A DNA stretch of 64,000 bases from Nitratireductor aquimarinus (GCF_017255295.1 NZ_JAFKDE010000003.1:496001-560000); one strand, 5' to 3'; shown: positions 36,208-47,827, counted from the stretch's first letter. Program-made: numbers and translations. The notes: generated from the letters alone by a model not told the origin.

Positions 36208-36564
36208 ATGCGCGGCGCGATAAAATCCCTGTGGCAGCACAACAGGCTGCTCTTCATCGCTTTCTGCGTCGCCCTGCTCGTCACACTGTTTCTGGCCGTG
36301 CGCACCGTCGCCTTCTACGCCTACTGGTCAAGCCATCGTTCGGTGCCGGTCGAGGAGTGGATGACGATTGGCTATGTCGCCCGCTCATGGGAGGTGCCGC
36401 CGCAGGAGCTGCGCGGCCTGCTCGACCTTTCGGTGGAGAACCATGACCGGCGCAGCATCGCGCAGATCGCGAGGGAGCGTGAGGTTCCGGCCACTGCCCT
36501 TGTCTGCGAGGTGGAGCAGGCCGTGGAGACACTGCGCGCCGAGGGCGGGGAAACGGCGCAGTGA
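36208..36564 (+). CDS. Single-pass membrane protein, unknown function
   Basis: This 118-residue product has a hydrophobic helix near residues 14-36, then a soluble region of about 80 residues with Trp-Met-Thr-Ile-Gly-Tyr-Val-Ala-Arg-Ser-Trp-Glu-Val-Pro-Pro-Gln-Glu-Leu. The soluble part is helical and might be a small DNA- or protein-binding domain, but I cannot name it. It overlaps the DedA gene by 4 bp, so the pair is coupled. Similar small genes sit before dedA in other rhizobia. Confidence 0.7.
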   Translation: MRGAIKSLWQHNRLLFIAFCVALLVTLFLAVRTVAFYAYWSSHRSVPVEEWMTIGYVARSWEVPPQELRGLLDLSVENHDRRSIAQIAREREVPATALVCEVEQAVETLRAEGGETAQ

Positions 36565-37187
36565 CAGAGGAGATCCTTGCTCTTTTCGCGCTTTACGGCC
36601 TGCCCGGCATCTGCGTGATCCTGGCGGCTGGCCAGTTTGGCGTTCCGCTTCCCACCTCGATCCTTCTGATGACAGCGGGCGCGCTGATTGCCGATGGCGA
36701 CCTGACGCCGACCCAGGTTTTCGCCTGGGCGCTTGCGGGCGCGGTGCTCGGCGACCAGTTGAGCTATGCAGTTGCGCGCTTTGGCGGACGCAGCCTGCTG
36801 GACCGCGTATTCAAAGGCGGAACGTCCGAAACCGGAAGCTTCGCCCGGGCGGAGCGTTTTTCGGCCAGATGGGGCGGGTTCGGCGTTTTCTTCAGCCGCT
36901 GGCTTGTGAGCCCACTCGGGCCATGGATCAACCTGACCAGCGGGCTGGCGCGCTATCACTGGGGCAAGTTCCTGTTCTGGGATGTGGCGGGCGAAAGCGT
37001 GTGGATCATCGGTTATCTGTCGATCGGCTATGCCTTCAGCCGCTCCATCGCCGGAATTGCCGAACTTCTGGCCAATCTGGGCTGGCTGATCGGCGCGGCC
37101 GCCGTGACGCTGCTGCTGGGCGTTCTGATGTGGCGCGCGGTGAAAAGGCACCGCGCGCGCAGCGCCAACGGAACACGCAACGCCTGA
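36561..37187 (+). CDS. DedA family membrane protein
   Basis: The 208-residue protein has the DedA/VTT pattern: a re-entrant Phe-Gly-Val-Pro-Leu-Pro-Thr-Ser segment, Gly-Asp-Gln-Leu-Ser-Tyr-Ala-Val-Ala-Arg-Phe-Gly-Gly, and Phe-Phe-Ser-Arg-Trp-Leu-Val-Ser-Pro-Leu-Gly with the essential Arg. Five or so helices are predicted. DedA proteins help recycle undecaprenyl phosphate or other lipids across the inner membrane. The start is GTG at 36561, 4 bp inside the previous gene. It could be linked to lipid-linked sugar traffic, but that is speculation. Confidence 0.88.
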   Translation: MTEEILALFALYGLPGICVILAAGQFGVPLPTSILLMTAGALIADGDLTPTQVFAWALAGAVLGDQLSYAVARFGGRSLLDRVFKGGTSETGSFARAERFSARWGGFGVFFSRWLVSPLGPWINLTSGLARYHWGKFLFWDVAGESVWIIGYLSIGYAFSRSIAGIAELLANLGWLIGAAAVTLLLGVLMWRAVKRHRARSANGTRNA

Positions 37188-37196
37188 ACCGGATAC

Positions 37197-37230
37197 GAAA
37201 ACGCCGCGCATCCGGTGGGACGCGCGGCGC
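37197..37230 (-). terminator. Terminator of alaS
   Basis: On the minus strand CGCCGCGCGTCC pairs with GGATGCGCGGCG across a 4-base loop, followed by TTTTCG. It lies just after the alaS stop. Confidence 0.7.
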
Positions 37231-37264
37231 TTGATGTTCGTGCAATTTCAGAGATGGCGGCCAG

Positions 37265-39925
<2,661 letters not shown>

Positions 39926-40046
39926 GTTTCAGCCTTTGCGAGAAGCCCGTCCAAGGGTGCGGGGAATAGAAGTCCGCCTTTTAACGCCAGCACCGGGACG
40001 TGTCCAGAAATCCCGTGCGCCAGCGCACATCATGCGGGCTTTACAC

Positions 40047-40075
40047 AAAAAAACACCGCCGGCGAGCGGCGGTGT
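40047..40075 (-). terminator. Rho-independent terminator of recA
   Basis: ACACCGCC (40053-40060) pairs with GGCGGTGT (40068-40075) across a 7-base loop, followed on the minus strand by seven Ts. Confidence 0.88.
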
Positions 40076-40131
40076 CTTGTCTTTCACGGTCAGCCAACGG
40101 TCACATCCGACAGTCGGCGTCACTCAAATGA

Positions 40132-41211
40132 TCAATCGTCAGCGCCATCCTGGTCGCCGGGGCCACCATCCTCGAGGAATTTTTCGGCGATGAGACCGGC
40201 ATTCTGGCGCAGCGCCAGCTCGATCTCCTGCGCCGCCTCGGGATTGTCGCGCAGGAACTGCTTGGCGTTTTCACGCCCCTGCCCCAGACGCTGGGAATTG
40301 TACGAGAACCATGCGCCCGACTTCTCGACAATCCCGGCCTTCACGCCAAGGTCGACCAGCTCGCCGGTCTTCGACACGCCCTCGCCATACATGATGTCGA
40401 ACTCGACCTGCTTGAAGGGCGGAGCCATCTTGTTCTTCACCACCTTGATGCGGGTCTGGTTGCCGACCACTTCGTCACGGTCCTTGACGGAGCCGATGCG
40501 GCGAATGTCGAGACGGACCGAGGAGTAGAATTTCAGCGCGTTACCGCCCGTCGTCGTCTCGGGCGAGCCGAACATCACACCGATCTTCATGCGGATCTGG
40601 TTGATGAAGATGACCATGGTCTTGGAGCGCGAAATGGAAGCGGTGAGCTTCCGGAGCGCCTGGCTCATCAGACGGGCCTGCATGCCTGGCAGGGAATCGC
40701 CCATCTCGCCTTCGATTTCGGCCCGCGGCGTCAGCGCGGCGACCGAGTCGACCACGATCACGTCGAGCGCGCCGGAGCGCACCAGCGTGTCACAGATCTC
40801 AAGCGCCTGCTCGCCCGTGTCGGGCTGCGAAATGAGAAGGTTTTCCAGATCGACGCCCAGTTTGCGGGCATAAACCGGATCGAGCGCATGCTCGGCGTCG
40901 ATGAAGCCGCAAATGCCGCCCTTCTTCTGCGCCTCGGCCACCGTGTGCAGCGCGAGTGTCGTCTTACCGGAGCTTTCCGGGCCATAAATCTCGATAATAC
41001 GGCCGCGCGGCAGACCGCCCACGCCCAGAGCAATATCGAGGCCCAGAGACCCGGTGGAGATGGTCTCGATCTCGACCACCTGATCGTTGGCGCCGAGCCG
41101 CATGATCGAGCCCTTGCCGAAGGACCGTTCAATCTGCGATAGCGCCGCGTCCAGAGCCTTGGTTTTGTCCACCGAATTATCCTCTACAAGCCGCAATGAA
41201 TTCTGAGCCAT
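40132..41211 (-). CDS. recA: Recombinase RecA
   Basis: The 359-residue protein pairs and exchanges DNA strands and triggers LexA self-cleavage. It has the Walker A Gly-Pro-Glu-Ser-Ser-Gly-Lys-Thr (77-84), the L1 and L2 loops, and the acidic C-terminal tail. I chose the ATG at 41211 (MAQNSLRL), with GAAGGGG 9 bp upstream; the longer frame to 41712 belongs to other sequence. Two SOS-like boxes lie upstream, one over the probable promoter. Length fits alphaproteobacterial RecA. Confidence 0.98.
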   Translation of the reverse strand: MAQNSLRLVEDNSVDKTKALDAALSQIERSFGKGSIMRLGANDQVVEIETISTGSLGLDIALGVGGLPRGRIIEIYGPESSGKTTLALHTVAEAQKKGGICGFIDAEHALDPVYARKLGVDLENLLISQPDTGEQALEICDTLVRSGALDVIVVDSVAALTPRAEIEGEMGDSLPGMQARLMSQALRKLTASISRSKTMVIFINQIRMKIGVMFGSPETTTGGNALKFYSSVRLDIRRIGSVKDRDEVVGNQTRIKVVKNKMAPPFKQVEFDIMYGEGVSKTGELVDLGVKAGIVEKSGAWFSYNSQRLGQGRENAKQFLRDNPEAAQEIELALRQNAGLIAEKFLEDGGPGDQDGADD

Positions 41212-41270
41212 GATACAACACCCCTTCGAGGTCAATGGAGGCGGTTCCGCCAAATCCGCGATGATTATCT

Positions 41271-41285
41271 GTACCTCTTTTGTTC
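41271..41285 (-). promoter_or_regulatory. SOS (LexA) box 1 before recA
   Basis: Minus strand reads GAAC-N7-GTAC, one mismatch from the alphaproteobacterial direct-repeat LexA box (GAAC-N7-GAAC). It lies between a TTGCAA -35-like box and the -10 region of recA, so LexA there would block RNA polymerase. Confidence 0.65.
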
Positions 41286-41336
41286 TATTTTTGCAATAGG
41301 CACCAAAATATTGAAAAACATAGACAAACCAGATTT

Positions 41337-41351
41337 GTTCTATTTTTGTAC
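41337..41351 (-). promoter_or_regulatory. SOS (LexA) box 2 before recA
   Basis: Minus strand reads GTAC-N7-GAAC, one mismatch from the LexA box. The 14 bases TTGTTCTATTTTTG occur in both boxes (41280-41293 and 41335-41348), 55 bp apart. It also lies 96 bp upstream of the divergent psuK. Confidence 0.5.
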
Positions 41352-41446
41352 GCGCAACGACATGCCGGACAGCCTCTCTGCCGCTCAGGAAGGCCGTGGC
41401 GGCGAAGGGGATTGCGGGGGTGCATTTCGATTCGCGGGAGAGCGCC

Positions 41447-42397
41447 ATGAACGCGGATAAAGCCCCTCGCCTGCTGGCCATTGGCGGCGCGCATCCAGAC
41501 CGGCGCGGACGCCTTAATGCGCCGCACATTCCCGCCACATCCAACCCCGGACGGATGAGCGAAGAAGTGGGCGGCGGCATATTCAATGCGGCGCGCATCG
41601 CCAGCCGACGCGGCGCTGCGGTGTCGCTCATGTCTCTGCGCGGCGGCGATGCAGCCGGCAGCGCCGTGGCGCGCGCCATCGAGGATGCGGGCTTTGAGGA
41701 CCTCTCCGCCACGTTTCTCGACCGCGCGACGCCCAGCTATACGGCGATCCTCGACCATGATGGCGAGCTGATCACCGGGTTCGCGGACATGGCGCTTTAC
41801 GATACGGCCTTTCCCAAACAGATGCGCCGCTCGAAGGCGCGGCATGCCGCCGAACAGGCCGATGCGATCCTGTGCGACGCCAACATGCCTGAAGATGCGG
41901 TGGCCAGACTTGCGGAGATCCGCGCCGGCGCGCCGCTCTACGCCATCGCGGTCTCGCCTGCAAAGGCGGGGCGGCTGACCGCCAGTTTTCCGCAGATCGC
42001 CGTTCTCTTCATGAATGTGCGCGAGGCGCGCAGCCTTGCAGGCGTCGATGACGAGGCCGCCCTTCCCCGCGCCATCGAGGCGCTGCGCGCGCTTGGCCTT
42101 AGCGCCGGCGTGATCACCGGGGGTGGCGGATCGGTCATGATTTTCACCCCCGAAGGGCTGTGGCAGATAACGCCGCCGCGCATCGAGGAGATCGTGGACG
42201 TGACCGGTGCCGGCGATGCGCTGACCGGCGCGACGCTGACGGCGCTGATGCGCGGAACGCCCTTGCCGCAGGCCGTGCGCGAGGGCGTCGCGGCCTCCGG
42301 ACTTGTGATCGCCAGCGCCTCGGCAGCGCCGGAATTCGACGATACCGCCTTCCTTGCGGCGCTTGAGCGGGTGCCCGCGCCGCAACCAGTTTCATAA
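41447..42397 (+). CDS. psuK: PfkB-family kinase, pseudouridine kinase
   Basis: The 316-residue sugar kinase has the PfkB C-terminal signature [12 protein letters not shown] with the catalytic Asp, and an N-terminal Gly-Gly-Ile-Phe-Asn-Ala-Ala-Arg substrate-lid motif. Adjacent to the pseudouridine-phosphate glycosidase gene it should phosphorylate pseudouridine to the 5'-phosphate. I chose the ATG at 41447, with GGAGAG upstream. It is divergent from recA. PfkB kinases alone are hard to assign; the psuG context decides. Confidence 0.85.
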   Translation: MNADKAPRLLAIGGAHPDRRGRLNAPHIPATSNPGRMSEEVGGGIFNAARIASRRGAAVSLMSLRGGDAAGSAVARAIEDAGFEDLSATFLDRATPSYTAILDHDGELITGFADMALYDTAFPKQMRRSKARHAAEQADAILCDANMPEDAVARLAEIRAGAPLYAIAVSPAKAGRLTASFPQIAVLFMNVREARSLAGVDDEAALPRAIEALRALGLSAGVITGGGGSVMIFTPEGLWQITPPRIEEIVDVTGAGDALTGATLTALMRGTPLPQAVREGVAASGLVIASASAAPEFDDTAFLAALERVPAPQPVS

Positions 42398-42410
42398 AGG
42401 AGCCTCCCCC

Positions 42411-43328
42411 GTGCAGTCCAAGAACATTATCGACATCCACGCGCCCGTCGCCGAAGCCCTTGCCGCCGGCAAGCCGGTGGTGGCCCTGGAAAGCACCATC
42501 ATCACCCATGGCATGCCCTGGCCGCGCAACAATGAGATGGCGAGCGACGTGGAGGCTCTGATCCGCGAAGAAGGTGCTGTTCCCGCCACCATCGCCGTGA
42601 TCGACGGGCGGCTGAAGGTCGGCCTTTCCGACCATGAGCGCGAGGCGCTGGCGCAGGCCAAGGATCCGATGAAGCTGTCGCGCGCCGACCTCGCCTTCGC
42701 CATTGCCGAAGGCAAGAGCGGCGGCACCACGGTGGCCGCGACCATGATTGCCGCACAGATGGCCGGCATCCCGGTTTTCGCCACCGGCGGCATTGGCGGC
42801 GTTCACAAGGGCGCGGAGACGAGCTTCGACATTTCCGCCGATCTGGACGAGCTGGCGCAGACGCCGGTGATCGTCGTTTCGGCTGGCCCCAAGGCCATTC
42901 TCGACACGGAAAAGACGCTCGAGGTTCTGGAAACGCGCGGCGTGCCGGTCGTGGCCTATGGCACCGACACGATGCCGGCTTTCTGGTCGCGCCAGTCGCC
43001 CTACACCGCGCCGCTGCGGCTCGACACGGCCGAGGCGATTGCCCGTTTCCAGGCGACGCGCAGGGCGCTTGGCATCGACGGCGGCATGCTGATTGCCAAC
43101 CCGGTTCCGGCGGATGAGGAAATCGCTGCCGACGTGATGGCCGGATACATCGCCACCGCCCAGAAGGAGGCGACCGAAAAGGGCATCTCGGGCAAGGATG
43201 TGACGCCGTTCCTGCTGGCCCGCATTCTGGAGCTGACCGATGGCGCAAGCCTCACCACCAACATTGCGCTGGTGAAGAACAATGCCCGCCTTGCCGCGCG
43301 GATCGCTGCCGCCATCGCCGCCGGCTGA
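42411..43328 (+). CDS. psuG: Pseudouridine-5'-phosphate glycosidase
   Basis: The 305-residue enzyme splits pseudouridine 5'-phosphate into uracil and ribose 5-phosphate. Active-site residues match known PsuG: Glu27 (E. coli Glu31), Lys88 (Lys93), Asp144 (metal, Asp149) and Lys161 (Lys166). The start is GTG at 42411, preceded by AAAGGAG. It follows psuK by 13 bp; the two make up the salvage pathway for RNA-derived pseudouridine. A bidirectional terminator follows. Confidence 0.95.
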   Translation: MQSKNIIDIHAPVAEALAAGKPVVALESTIITHGMPWPRNNEMASDVEALIREEGAVPATIAVIDGRLKVGLSDHEREALAQAKDPMKLSRADLAFAIAEGKSGGTTVAATMIAAQMAGIPVFATGGIGGVHKGAETSFDISADLDELAQTPVIVVSAGPKAILDTEKTLEVLETRGVPVVAYGTDTMPAFWSRQSPYTAPLRLDTAEAIARFQATRRALGIDGGMLIANPVPADEEIAADVMAGYIATAQKEATEKGISGKDVTPFLLARILELTDGASLTTNIALVKNNARLAARIAAAIAAG

Positions 43329-43354
43329 CCGCGCGACCTTATAACGGACACGAA

Positions 43355-43386
43355 AAAAGCCGCCGGCGATGCGCCGGCGGCTTTTC
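43355..43386. terminator. Bidirectional terminator, psuG / OmpA-like gene
   Basis: AAAAGCCGCCGGC and GCCGGCGGCTTTT pair across a short loop, with an A tract on one side and a T tract on the other. It serves the convergent psuG and OmpA-like genes. Confidence 0.9.
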
Positions 43387-43414
43387 TTTTTGCGTATGAC
43401 CGCTGTGTGCTCGA

Positions 43415-44074
43415 TCAGGCGCCGGTGAGCGGCGACAGACGGATTTCCACGCGACGGTTCTGTGCGCGGCCTTCCGGCGTTGCGTTGGACGCAATCGGCT
43501 GGCTCTCGCCACGACCGATGACCGCGAAGCGCTGGCTGGCCGCGCCCTGCGAGATCAGGTAGCTGGCAACTGAGCTGGCGCGACGCTGCGACAGGTCCAT
43601 GTTGTAGCTCGGGCTGCCGGTGGAATCGGTGAAGCCGAACACGTCGACGAGGGTGCGGTTGTACTTGTTGAGCACCAGCGCCACCGAATTCAGCGTGGAG
43701 TAGAACGCCGGCTGGATGGTCGACGAATCGGTTGCGAAGGTGATGTTCGACGGCATGTTGAGGATGATGTAGTCGCCCTGACGGGTGACGCTCACGCCCG
43801 TGCCCTGAAGCTGGCCGCGAAGCTGCGCTTCCTGCTGGTCCATATAGGAGCCAATGGCGCCGCCGGCGAGCGCACCGATGCCGGCGCCGATCAGCGCGTT
43901 GCGGCGGTCATCGCCACCAGCCAGAAGTCCAATGCCCGCACCCGCCAGCGCGCCGAGCCCTGCGCCGCCGGCCGTGTTGGAGATCTTCTGCTGACCGGTA
44001 TACGGGTCTGTGCTGGTCACGCAGCCGGCGGCAAAGCCCGCCACGAGCGCAACAGCGATGGATTTCTTCAACAT
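43415..44074 (-). CDS. OmpA-domain outer-membrane lipoprotein (YiaD-like)
   Basis: The 219-residue protein has a signal sequence with lipobox Phe-Ala-Ala-Gly-Cys (Cys18), a Gly-rich stretch (about 35-78) like a glycine-zipper, and an OmpA peptidoglycan-binding domain. In that domain Val-Phe-Gly-Phe-Thr-Asp-Ser and Leu-Ser-Gln-Arg-Arg-Ala hold the Asp and Arg that bind diaminopimelate. It probably ties the outer membrane to the wall. I chose the ATG at 44074 (MLKKSIAV). The promoter region to the GGDEF gene is AT-rich. Confidence 0.9.
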   Translation of the reverse strand: MLKKSIAVALVAGFAAGCVTSTDPYTGQQKISNTAGGAGLGALAGAGIGLLAGGDDRRNALIGAGIGALAGGAIGSYMDQQEAQLRGQLQGTGVSVTRQGDYIILNMPSNITFATDSSTIQPAFYSTLNSVALVLNKYNRTLVDVFGFTDSTGSPSYNMDLSQRRASSVASYLISQGAASQRFAVIGRGESQPIASNATPEGRAQNRRVEIRLSPLTGA

Positions 44075-44236
44075 GGTCAGTATCCTCACTTGAATGGAAA
44101 GCAGCGACATGAATCGCGCGCAAATCGCCCCTTGCCTCTCCGTTTAGCACAGATCGGTTGGAATTCGACGTCTTACCCGTCAAAGTGTAGGCAAAATTTA
44201 ACAAAATGCGTGCGGCGGAATGCCCGGACTTAACCC

Positions 44237-45310
44237 TCAGTCCTGCCTGTAGAGAAGCCAGTTCTTCGTGAACTTCCCCTTGGGGATACGCGAGAAGAGC
44301 GTTGCCCGGTTTCGACCATCGACTTTCGACGCGTAGAGCGCCTGATCGGCCTTTGCGTAGAGTTCTTCTGCATCGCCGGCGTCTGCCGCCATGCACACGC
44401 CGAGCGAGATGTGAATGGGGCCGTAATTGCGAACGCCGGCCCCGATGACGAACTCCGCCTTTTCCACGGCAAGGCGTATGGCTTCTGCAACCTTCATGGT
44501 CGCTTCTTCCGATAACCCCTCGACAATAATGGCGAATTCCTCGCCGCCGGTGCGCGCAACGAAGCAGTCGGCTGTCGACTGTGTCTTGAGGATCTGCGCA
44601 ACGCCCTGAAGGATCCGGTCGCCCACCGGGTGACCATAGTGATCGTTGAACGCCTTGAAGCCATCAATGTCTGCAAGGATCAGCGCGTGGAACATGACCG
44701 AGCGCTGGTCGTCATAGACATCCGCCATGCGCTTGTCGAAGGCGCGCCGGTTCCAGATTCTGGTCAGCGGATCGGTGTCGGCGAGCTTCTTGTACTGGGC
44801 GAGCTTGGTGCGCATCTCTTCCAGCTCGTTGGACTTCTCCTCCATCGCCTGGCTGATCTGCCGCCCCTGCTGGATCGTGGTCTCGGTGGCGGCCGCCATG
44901 ATGCCGACGATCTTGCGCAGAATGTCGTGGGAGAGATCGCGCCCGCTCAGGCCATTCGAGGTCTGATCGAGAATGACGCCGAATTTTTCCAGCGAACTGC
45001 GCTCGCGCCCCAGAAGCGAGAGAATGTCCTGCGCACGGGCTGCGATCTGCTCCTGTGCGCTCTCGACAACGGCCTGTCGCTTGTTCTGGGTGAAATATTT
45101 CAGGGAAAGCTTGTCCAGCGCTTCCTGCGTGGGACGGCCGTTCAGCGCCTCGAACTCGCGCACGAGATCGCGGTTGGAGCCGGTGAACACCTCATAGAAA
45201 ATCTCGTAGTTGCGCGGCAGACCGCTAACCCCCATGCGACGCATGGAACTTGCGATCGTGCTGGCAATATCGGTGGGCCCCTTTCCCGGGACGTCTGACA
45301 CCTGCAACAT
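44237..45310 (-). CDS. Diguanylate cyclase (GGDEF)
   Basis: The 357-residue protein has an N-terminal helical region (about 1-170) without a known sensor domain, then a GGDEF domain with active Gly-Gly-Glu-Glu-Phe. It should make cyclic di-GMP. The usual inhibitory I-site Arg-x-x-Asp, five residues before, is missing (it reads Thr-Ala-Asp-Cys). Coiled-coil-like heptads precede the domain (Gln-Ala-Met-Glu-Glu-Lys-Ser-Asn-Glu-Leu-Glu). The start may be at 45310 (MLQVSD) or 45337. It is transcribed alone. Confidence 0.87.
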   Translation of the reverse strand: MLQVSDVPGKGPTDIASTIASSMRRMGVSGLPRNYEIFYEVFTGSNRDLVREFEALNGRPTQEALDKLSLKYFTQNKRQAVVESAQEQIAARAQDILSLLGRERSSLEKFGVILDQTSNGLSGRDLSHDILRKIVGIMAAATETTIQQGRQISQAMEEKSNELEEMRTKLAQYKKLADTDPLTRIWNRRAFDKRMADVYDDQRSVMFHALILADIDGFKAFNDHYGHPVGDRILQGVAQILKTQSTADCFVARTGGEEFAIIVEGLSEEATMKVAEAIRLAVEKAEFVIGAGVRNYGPIHISLGVCMAADAGDAEELYAKADQALYASKVDGRNRATLFSRIPKGKFTKNWLLYRQD

Positions 45311-45434
45311 ACGCCGTCCACCTTCCCCCAAAGGCATGTTGTCTCTCGCCGCGCGGACGCGTGACCGACGACAACCGCAAGTAAACTATTCAAGACCAGC
45401 TAACGCAGGGTTAACCCGTTGCGCAAGGCCGTAT

Positions 45435-46265
45435 TCAGGCCATATCCCAGACCGGTGAGAAGTCATAATCGCATATGCGATACCCGCGTTTACGCAGTGC
45501 GGAAACGGCAACCATTTCTTCACCGCTCAACGCGAAGTCGAAAATGTCTGCATTCTCGATCAGGCGATCCGGATTGGTGGTGCGGGGAATGGCTACGACG
45601 CCTTCCTGCTGGACATGCCAGCGAAGCACGATCTGCGCCGGGGTCTTGCCATGACGCGCGGCTGCATCGGCAATTGCAGGCTGTGCGAAAAGATCGCCAC
45701 CACGCGACAGCGGACAATAGGAGACCATGGCCATGCCAGCCGCGCGGCATGCCTGATACACCTTCTCCTGGTCGAGATAGGGGTGATACTCCACCTGATT
45801 GGCCACCAGCGGCGCATCCGACAGGCGCACGGCTTCGGCAAGAAGCGCGGTCGGGAAATTGGAAACGCCGATATGGCGGGCAAGCCCGCTCTCACGCACA
45901 CGGTTGAGCGCCGCAATGCTTTCGGACAGAGCGACATCCGGGTTCGGCCAGTGAATGAGCAAGAGGTCGACATGGTCGAGACCGAGCCGCGCACAGCTCT
46001 CTTCTGCAGACCGTTCGAGGTCGCCAGCGCCGATATTGGTCCACCAGACCTTGGTGGTAACGAAGATTTCGTCGCGCGCGAGCCCCGATGCGCGCAGGCC
46101 GGCGCCCACGGCTTCTTCGTTTTCATAAGCCGCTGCGGTGTCGATGTGCCGGTATCCGGACTTCAGCGCATGGGTGACGAGATCGGCGCAGGCCTGCCCC
46201 TTCAAGGTCCAGGTTCCCATTCCCAGAGCAGGAATGGACGCGCCGTTTGCTTCAACCATGTGCAT
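45435..46265 (-). CDS. Aldo/keto reductase
   Basis: The 276-residue enzyme has an AKR barrel with the catalytic tetrad: Asp and Tyr in Arg-His-Ile-Asp-Thr-Ala-Ala-Ala-Tyr-Glu-Asn-Glu, Lys in Val-Thr-Thr-Lys-Val-Trp, and His in Leu-Ile-His-Trp-Pro-Asn. Ile-Pro-Arg-Thr-Thr near the end is the NADPH-phosphate site. It resembles 2,5-diketo-D-gluconate reductases. I chose the ATG at 46265, with GGAGAGG upstream. The gene stands alone and diverges from the DUF1624 gene. Confidence 0.9.
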   Translation of the reverse strand: MHMVEANGASIPALGMGTWTLKGQACADLVTHALKSGYRHIDTAAAYENEEAVGAGLRASGLARDEIFVTTKVWWTNIGAGDLERSAEESCARLGLDHVDLLLIHWPNPDVALSESIAALNRVRESGLARHIGVSNFPTALLAEAVRLSDAPLVANQVEYHPYLDQEKVYQACRAAGMAMVSYCPLSRGGDLFAQPAIADAAARHGKTPAQIVLRWHVQQEGVVAIPRTTNPDRLIENADIFDFALSGEEMVAVSALRKRGYRICDYDFSPVWDMA

Positions 46266-46352
46266 AGAAAACCTCTCCGTCTTTCGGCCACTTTTAGCGC
46301 CGACTAATATAAGCACAACACATAACAGTCATTTTCCAGGGGCGGAGCATAT

Positions 46353-47351
46353 ATGCGGCATCGGGCGGCAGGGAAGACGCGCATCGAAGCCATCGACATT
46401 GCACGCGGTGTCGCCCTCTTCGCCATGGCGGTCTACCATTTCGGGTGGGACCTCGAATTCTTCGGCTATATGGAGCCGGGTACCACCGTGACCGGCGGCT
46501 GGAAGCTTTTTGCGCGCAGCATCGCCACATCGTTCATCTTTCTGGTCGGCGTGGGTCTTTTTCTCGCCCATGAGAAGGGGATTCGCTGGAGGAGTTTCGC
46601 AAAGCGGCTTTTGATGATCGTCAGTGCGGCGGCTGCCATTTCGCTTGCCACATGGTTCGCCTTCCCCTCGGGCTTCATCTTCTTCGGCATTCTCCATCAC
46701 ATCGCGCTTGCGAGCCTGCTCGGCCTGGCGTTTCTGCGCTTTCCGGCATGGAGCCTTCTTGTTCTGGCAGCACTTGTGGCGGCGGCACCCCATTTCCTGC
46801 GCTCGGCTTTTTTCGACACGCCGGCGCTTTGGTGGGTTGGCCTTTCGACGTTCCGCCCGCCCTCCAATGATTATGTGCCACTGTTCCCATGGTTTGCGGC
46901 CACGCTCGCCGGGATCGCGGCGGCGCGCATCGCCCGTGACAGCGGTTTCCTCAGCTGGCTCTCGCTGATGAAGCCGGCGCGCTGGCATACGCCATTCACC
47001 TTTGCGGGCCGGCACAGCCTCGCCTTCTATCTGCTGCATCAGCCGGTGCTGATCGGCTGCGTATGGGTGCTGGTGCAGATCTGGCCGCCGGCAGTGGAGC
47101 CCGCCGAGATCCGCTTCACCAAGGCCTGTGCGAGCCAGTGCCTTGAGAGCCGCGACGAGGCTTTCTGCACCGCATATTGCGCCTGCTTTACCGATACGCT
47201 GAAGGTGGAAGGCCGGCTGGATGCGCTGATGACATCAACGCCGGGAATGGAAACGCAAAGCCGCTTGAGTGAAATCGCTGCCGAATGCACTATGACCGCT
47301 GAAACGGGGAGCGATTTTACGGAGCGGGACACTTCGAATGAACGACCATGA
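46353..47351 (+). CDS. DUF1624 / heparan-alpha-glucosaminide N-acetyltransferase-like membrane protein
   Basis: This 332-residue protein has about seven helices with Arg-Gly-Val-Ala-Leu-Phe-Ala-Met-Ala-Val-Tyr-His-Phe at the start, the DUF1624/HGSNAT_cat pattern. Its C-terminal tail after the last helix (about 250-332) has six cysteines (259, 263, 272, 276, 278, 312), spaced C-x3-C-x8-C-x3-C-x-C, which may bind metal or form disulfides. HGSNAT moves acetyl across membranes to a sugar, but bacterial members are not well characterised. It overlaps the next gene by 14 bp. Confidence 0.82.
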   Translation: MRHRAAGKTRIEAIDIARGVALFAMAVYHFGWDLEFFGYMEPGTTVTGGWKLFARSIATSFIFLVGVGLFLAHEKGIRWRSFAKRLLMIVSAAAAISLATWFAFPSGFIFFGILHHIALASLLGLAFLRFPAWSLLVLAALVAAAPHFLRSAFFDTPALWWVGLSTFRPPSNDYVPLFPWFAATLAGIAAARIARDSGFLSWLSLMKPARWHTPFTFAGRHSLAFYLLHQPVLIGCVWVLVQIWPPAVEPAEIRFTKACASQCLESRDEAFCTAYCACFTDTLKVEGRLDALMTSTPGMETQSRLSEIAAECTMTAETGSDFTERDTSNERP

Positions 47352-47814
47352 ACAGCGACCGGCGCGCTTTCCCTGGCCACCGGTGATTTATCTCTCGGCC
47401 ATCGTGATCGCGGCGGTGCTTGGCATTTTCTATCCCCTGCCGTGGATCGGGCCGCCGCTTTCCGATCTTCTGTTCGCCATCGGCTGGCTGCTGATCGCAG
47501 GCTTCGTGTTCATCGACCTGCAGGCCATGCGCACGCTGCACAGGGCGGGCACGGCGATCCTGCCGACGCGCGGCGCAGACACGCTGGTGACGAGCGGCCC
47601 CTTCTCGTTCAGCCGCAACCCGATCTATCTCGGCAATTCCATGCTGACAGCGGGCATCGGGCTTGTGGCGGGCAATGCGTGGTTTTTCGCGAGCCTCATC
47701 GTCGCCTGCTTCCTGACGCAGAAACTGGCCATCGAGCCCGAGGAAAAGCATCTCGGCCTGCGGTTCGGCAAGAAATACCGGGATTATCAGAAGCGGGTGC
47801 GCCGCTGGTTCTGA
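47338..47814 (+). CDS. Isoprenylcysteine carboxyl methyltransferase-like protein
   Basis: The 158-residue membrane protein has three or four helices and the ICMT/PEMT motif Ser-Gly-Pro-Phe-Ser-Phe-Ser-Arg-Asn-Pro-Ile-Tyr-Leu-Gly-Asn, then Glu-Glu-Lys-His-Leu-Gly-Leu-Arg-Phe-Gly and Tyr-Gln-Lys-Arg-Val-Arg-Arg-Trp-Phe. Family members methylate lipids or small hydrophobic acceptors with SAM. In bacteria targets are not known. The gene overlaps the acyltransferase gene by 14 bp, so they are probably translated together. Confidence 0.85.
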   Translation: MNDHEQRPARFPWPPVIYLSAIVIAAVLGIFYPLPWIGPPLSDLLFAIGWLLIAGFVFIDLQAMRTLHRAGTAILPTRGADTLVTSGPFSFSRNPIYLGNSMLTAGIGLVAGNAWFFASLIVACFLTQKLAIEPEEKHLGLRFGKKYRDYQKRVRRWF

Positions 47815-47827
47815 GGCGGGTTGGGCG

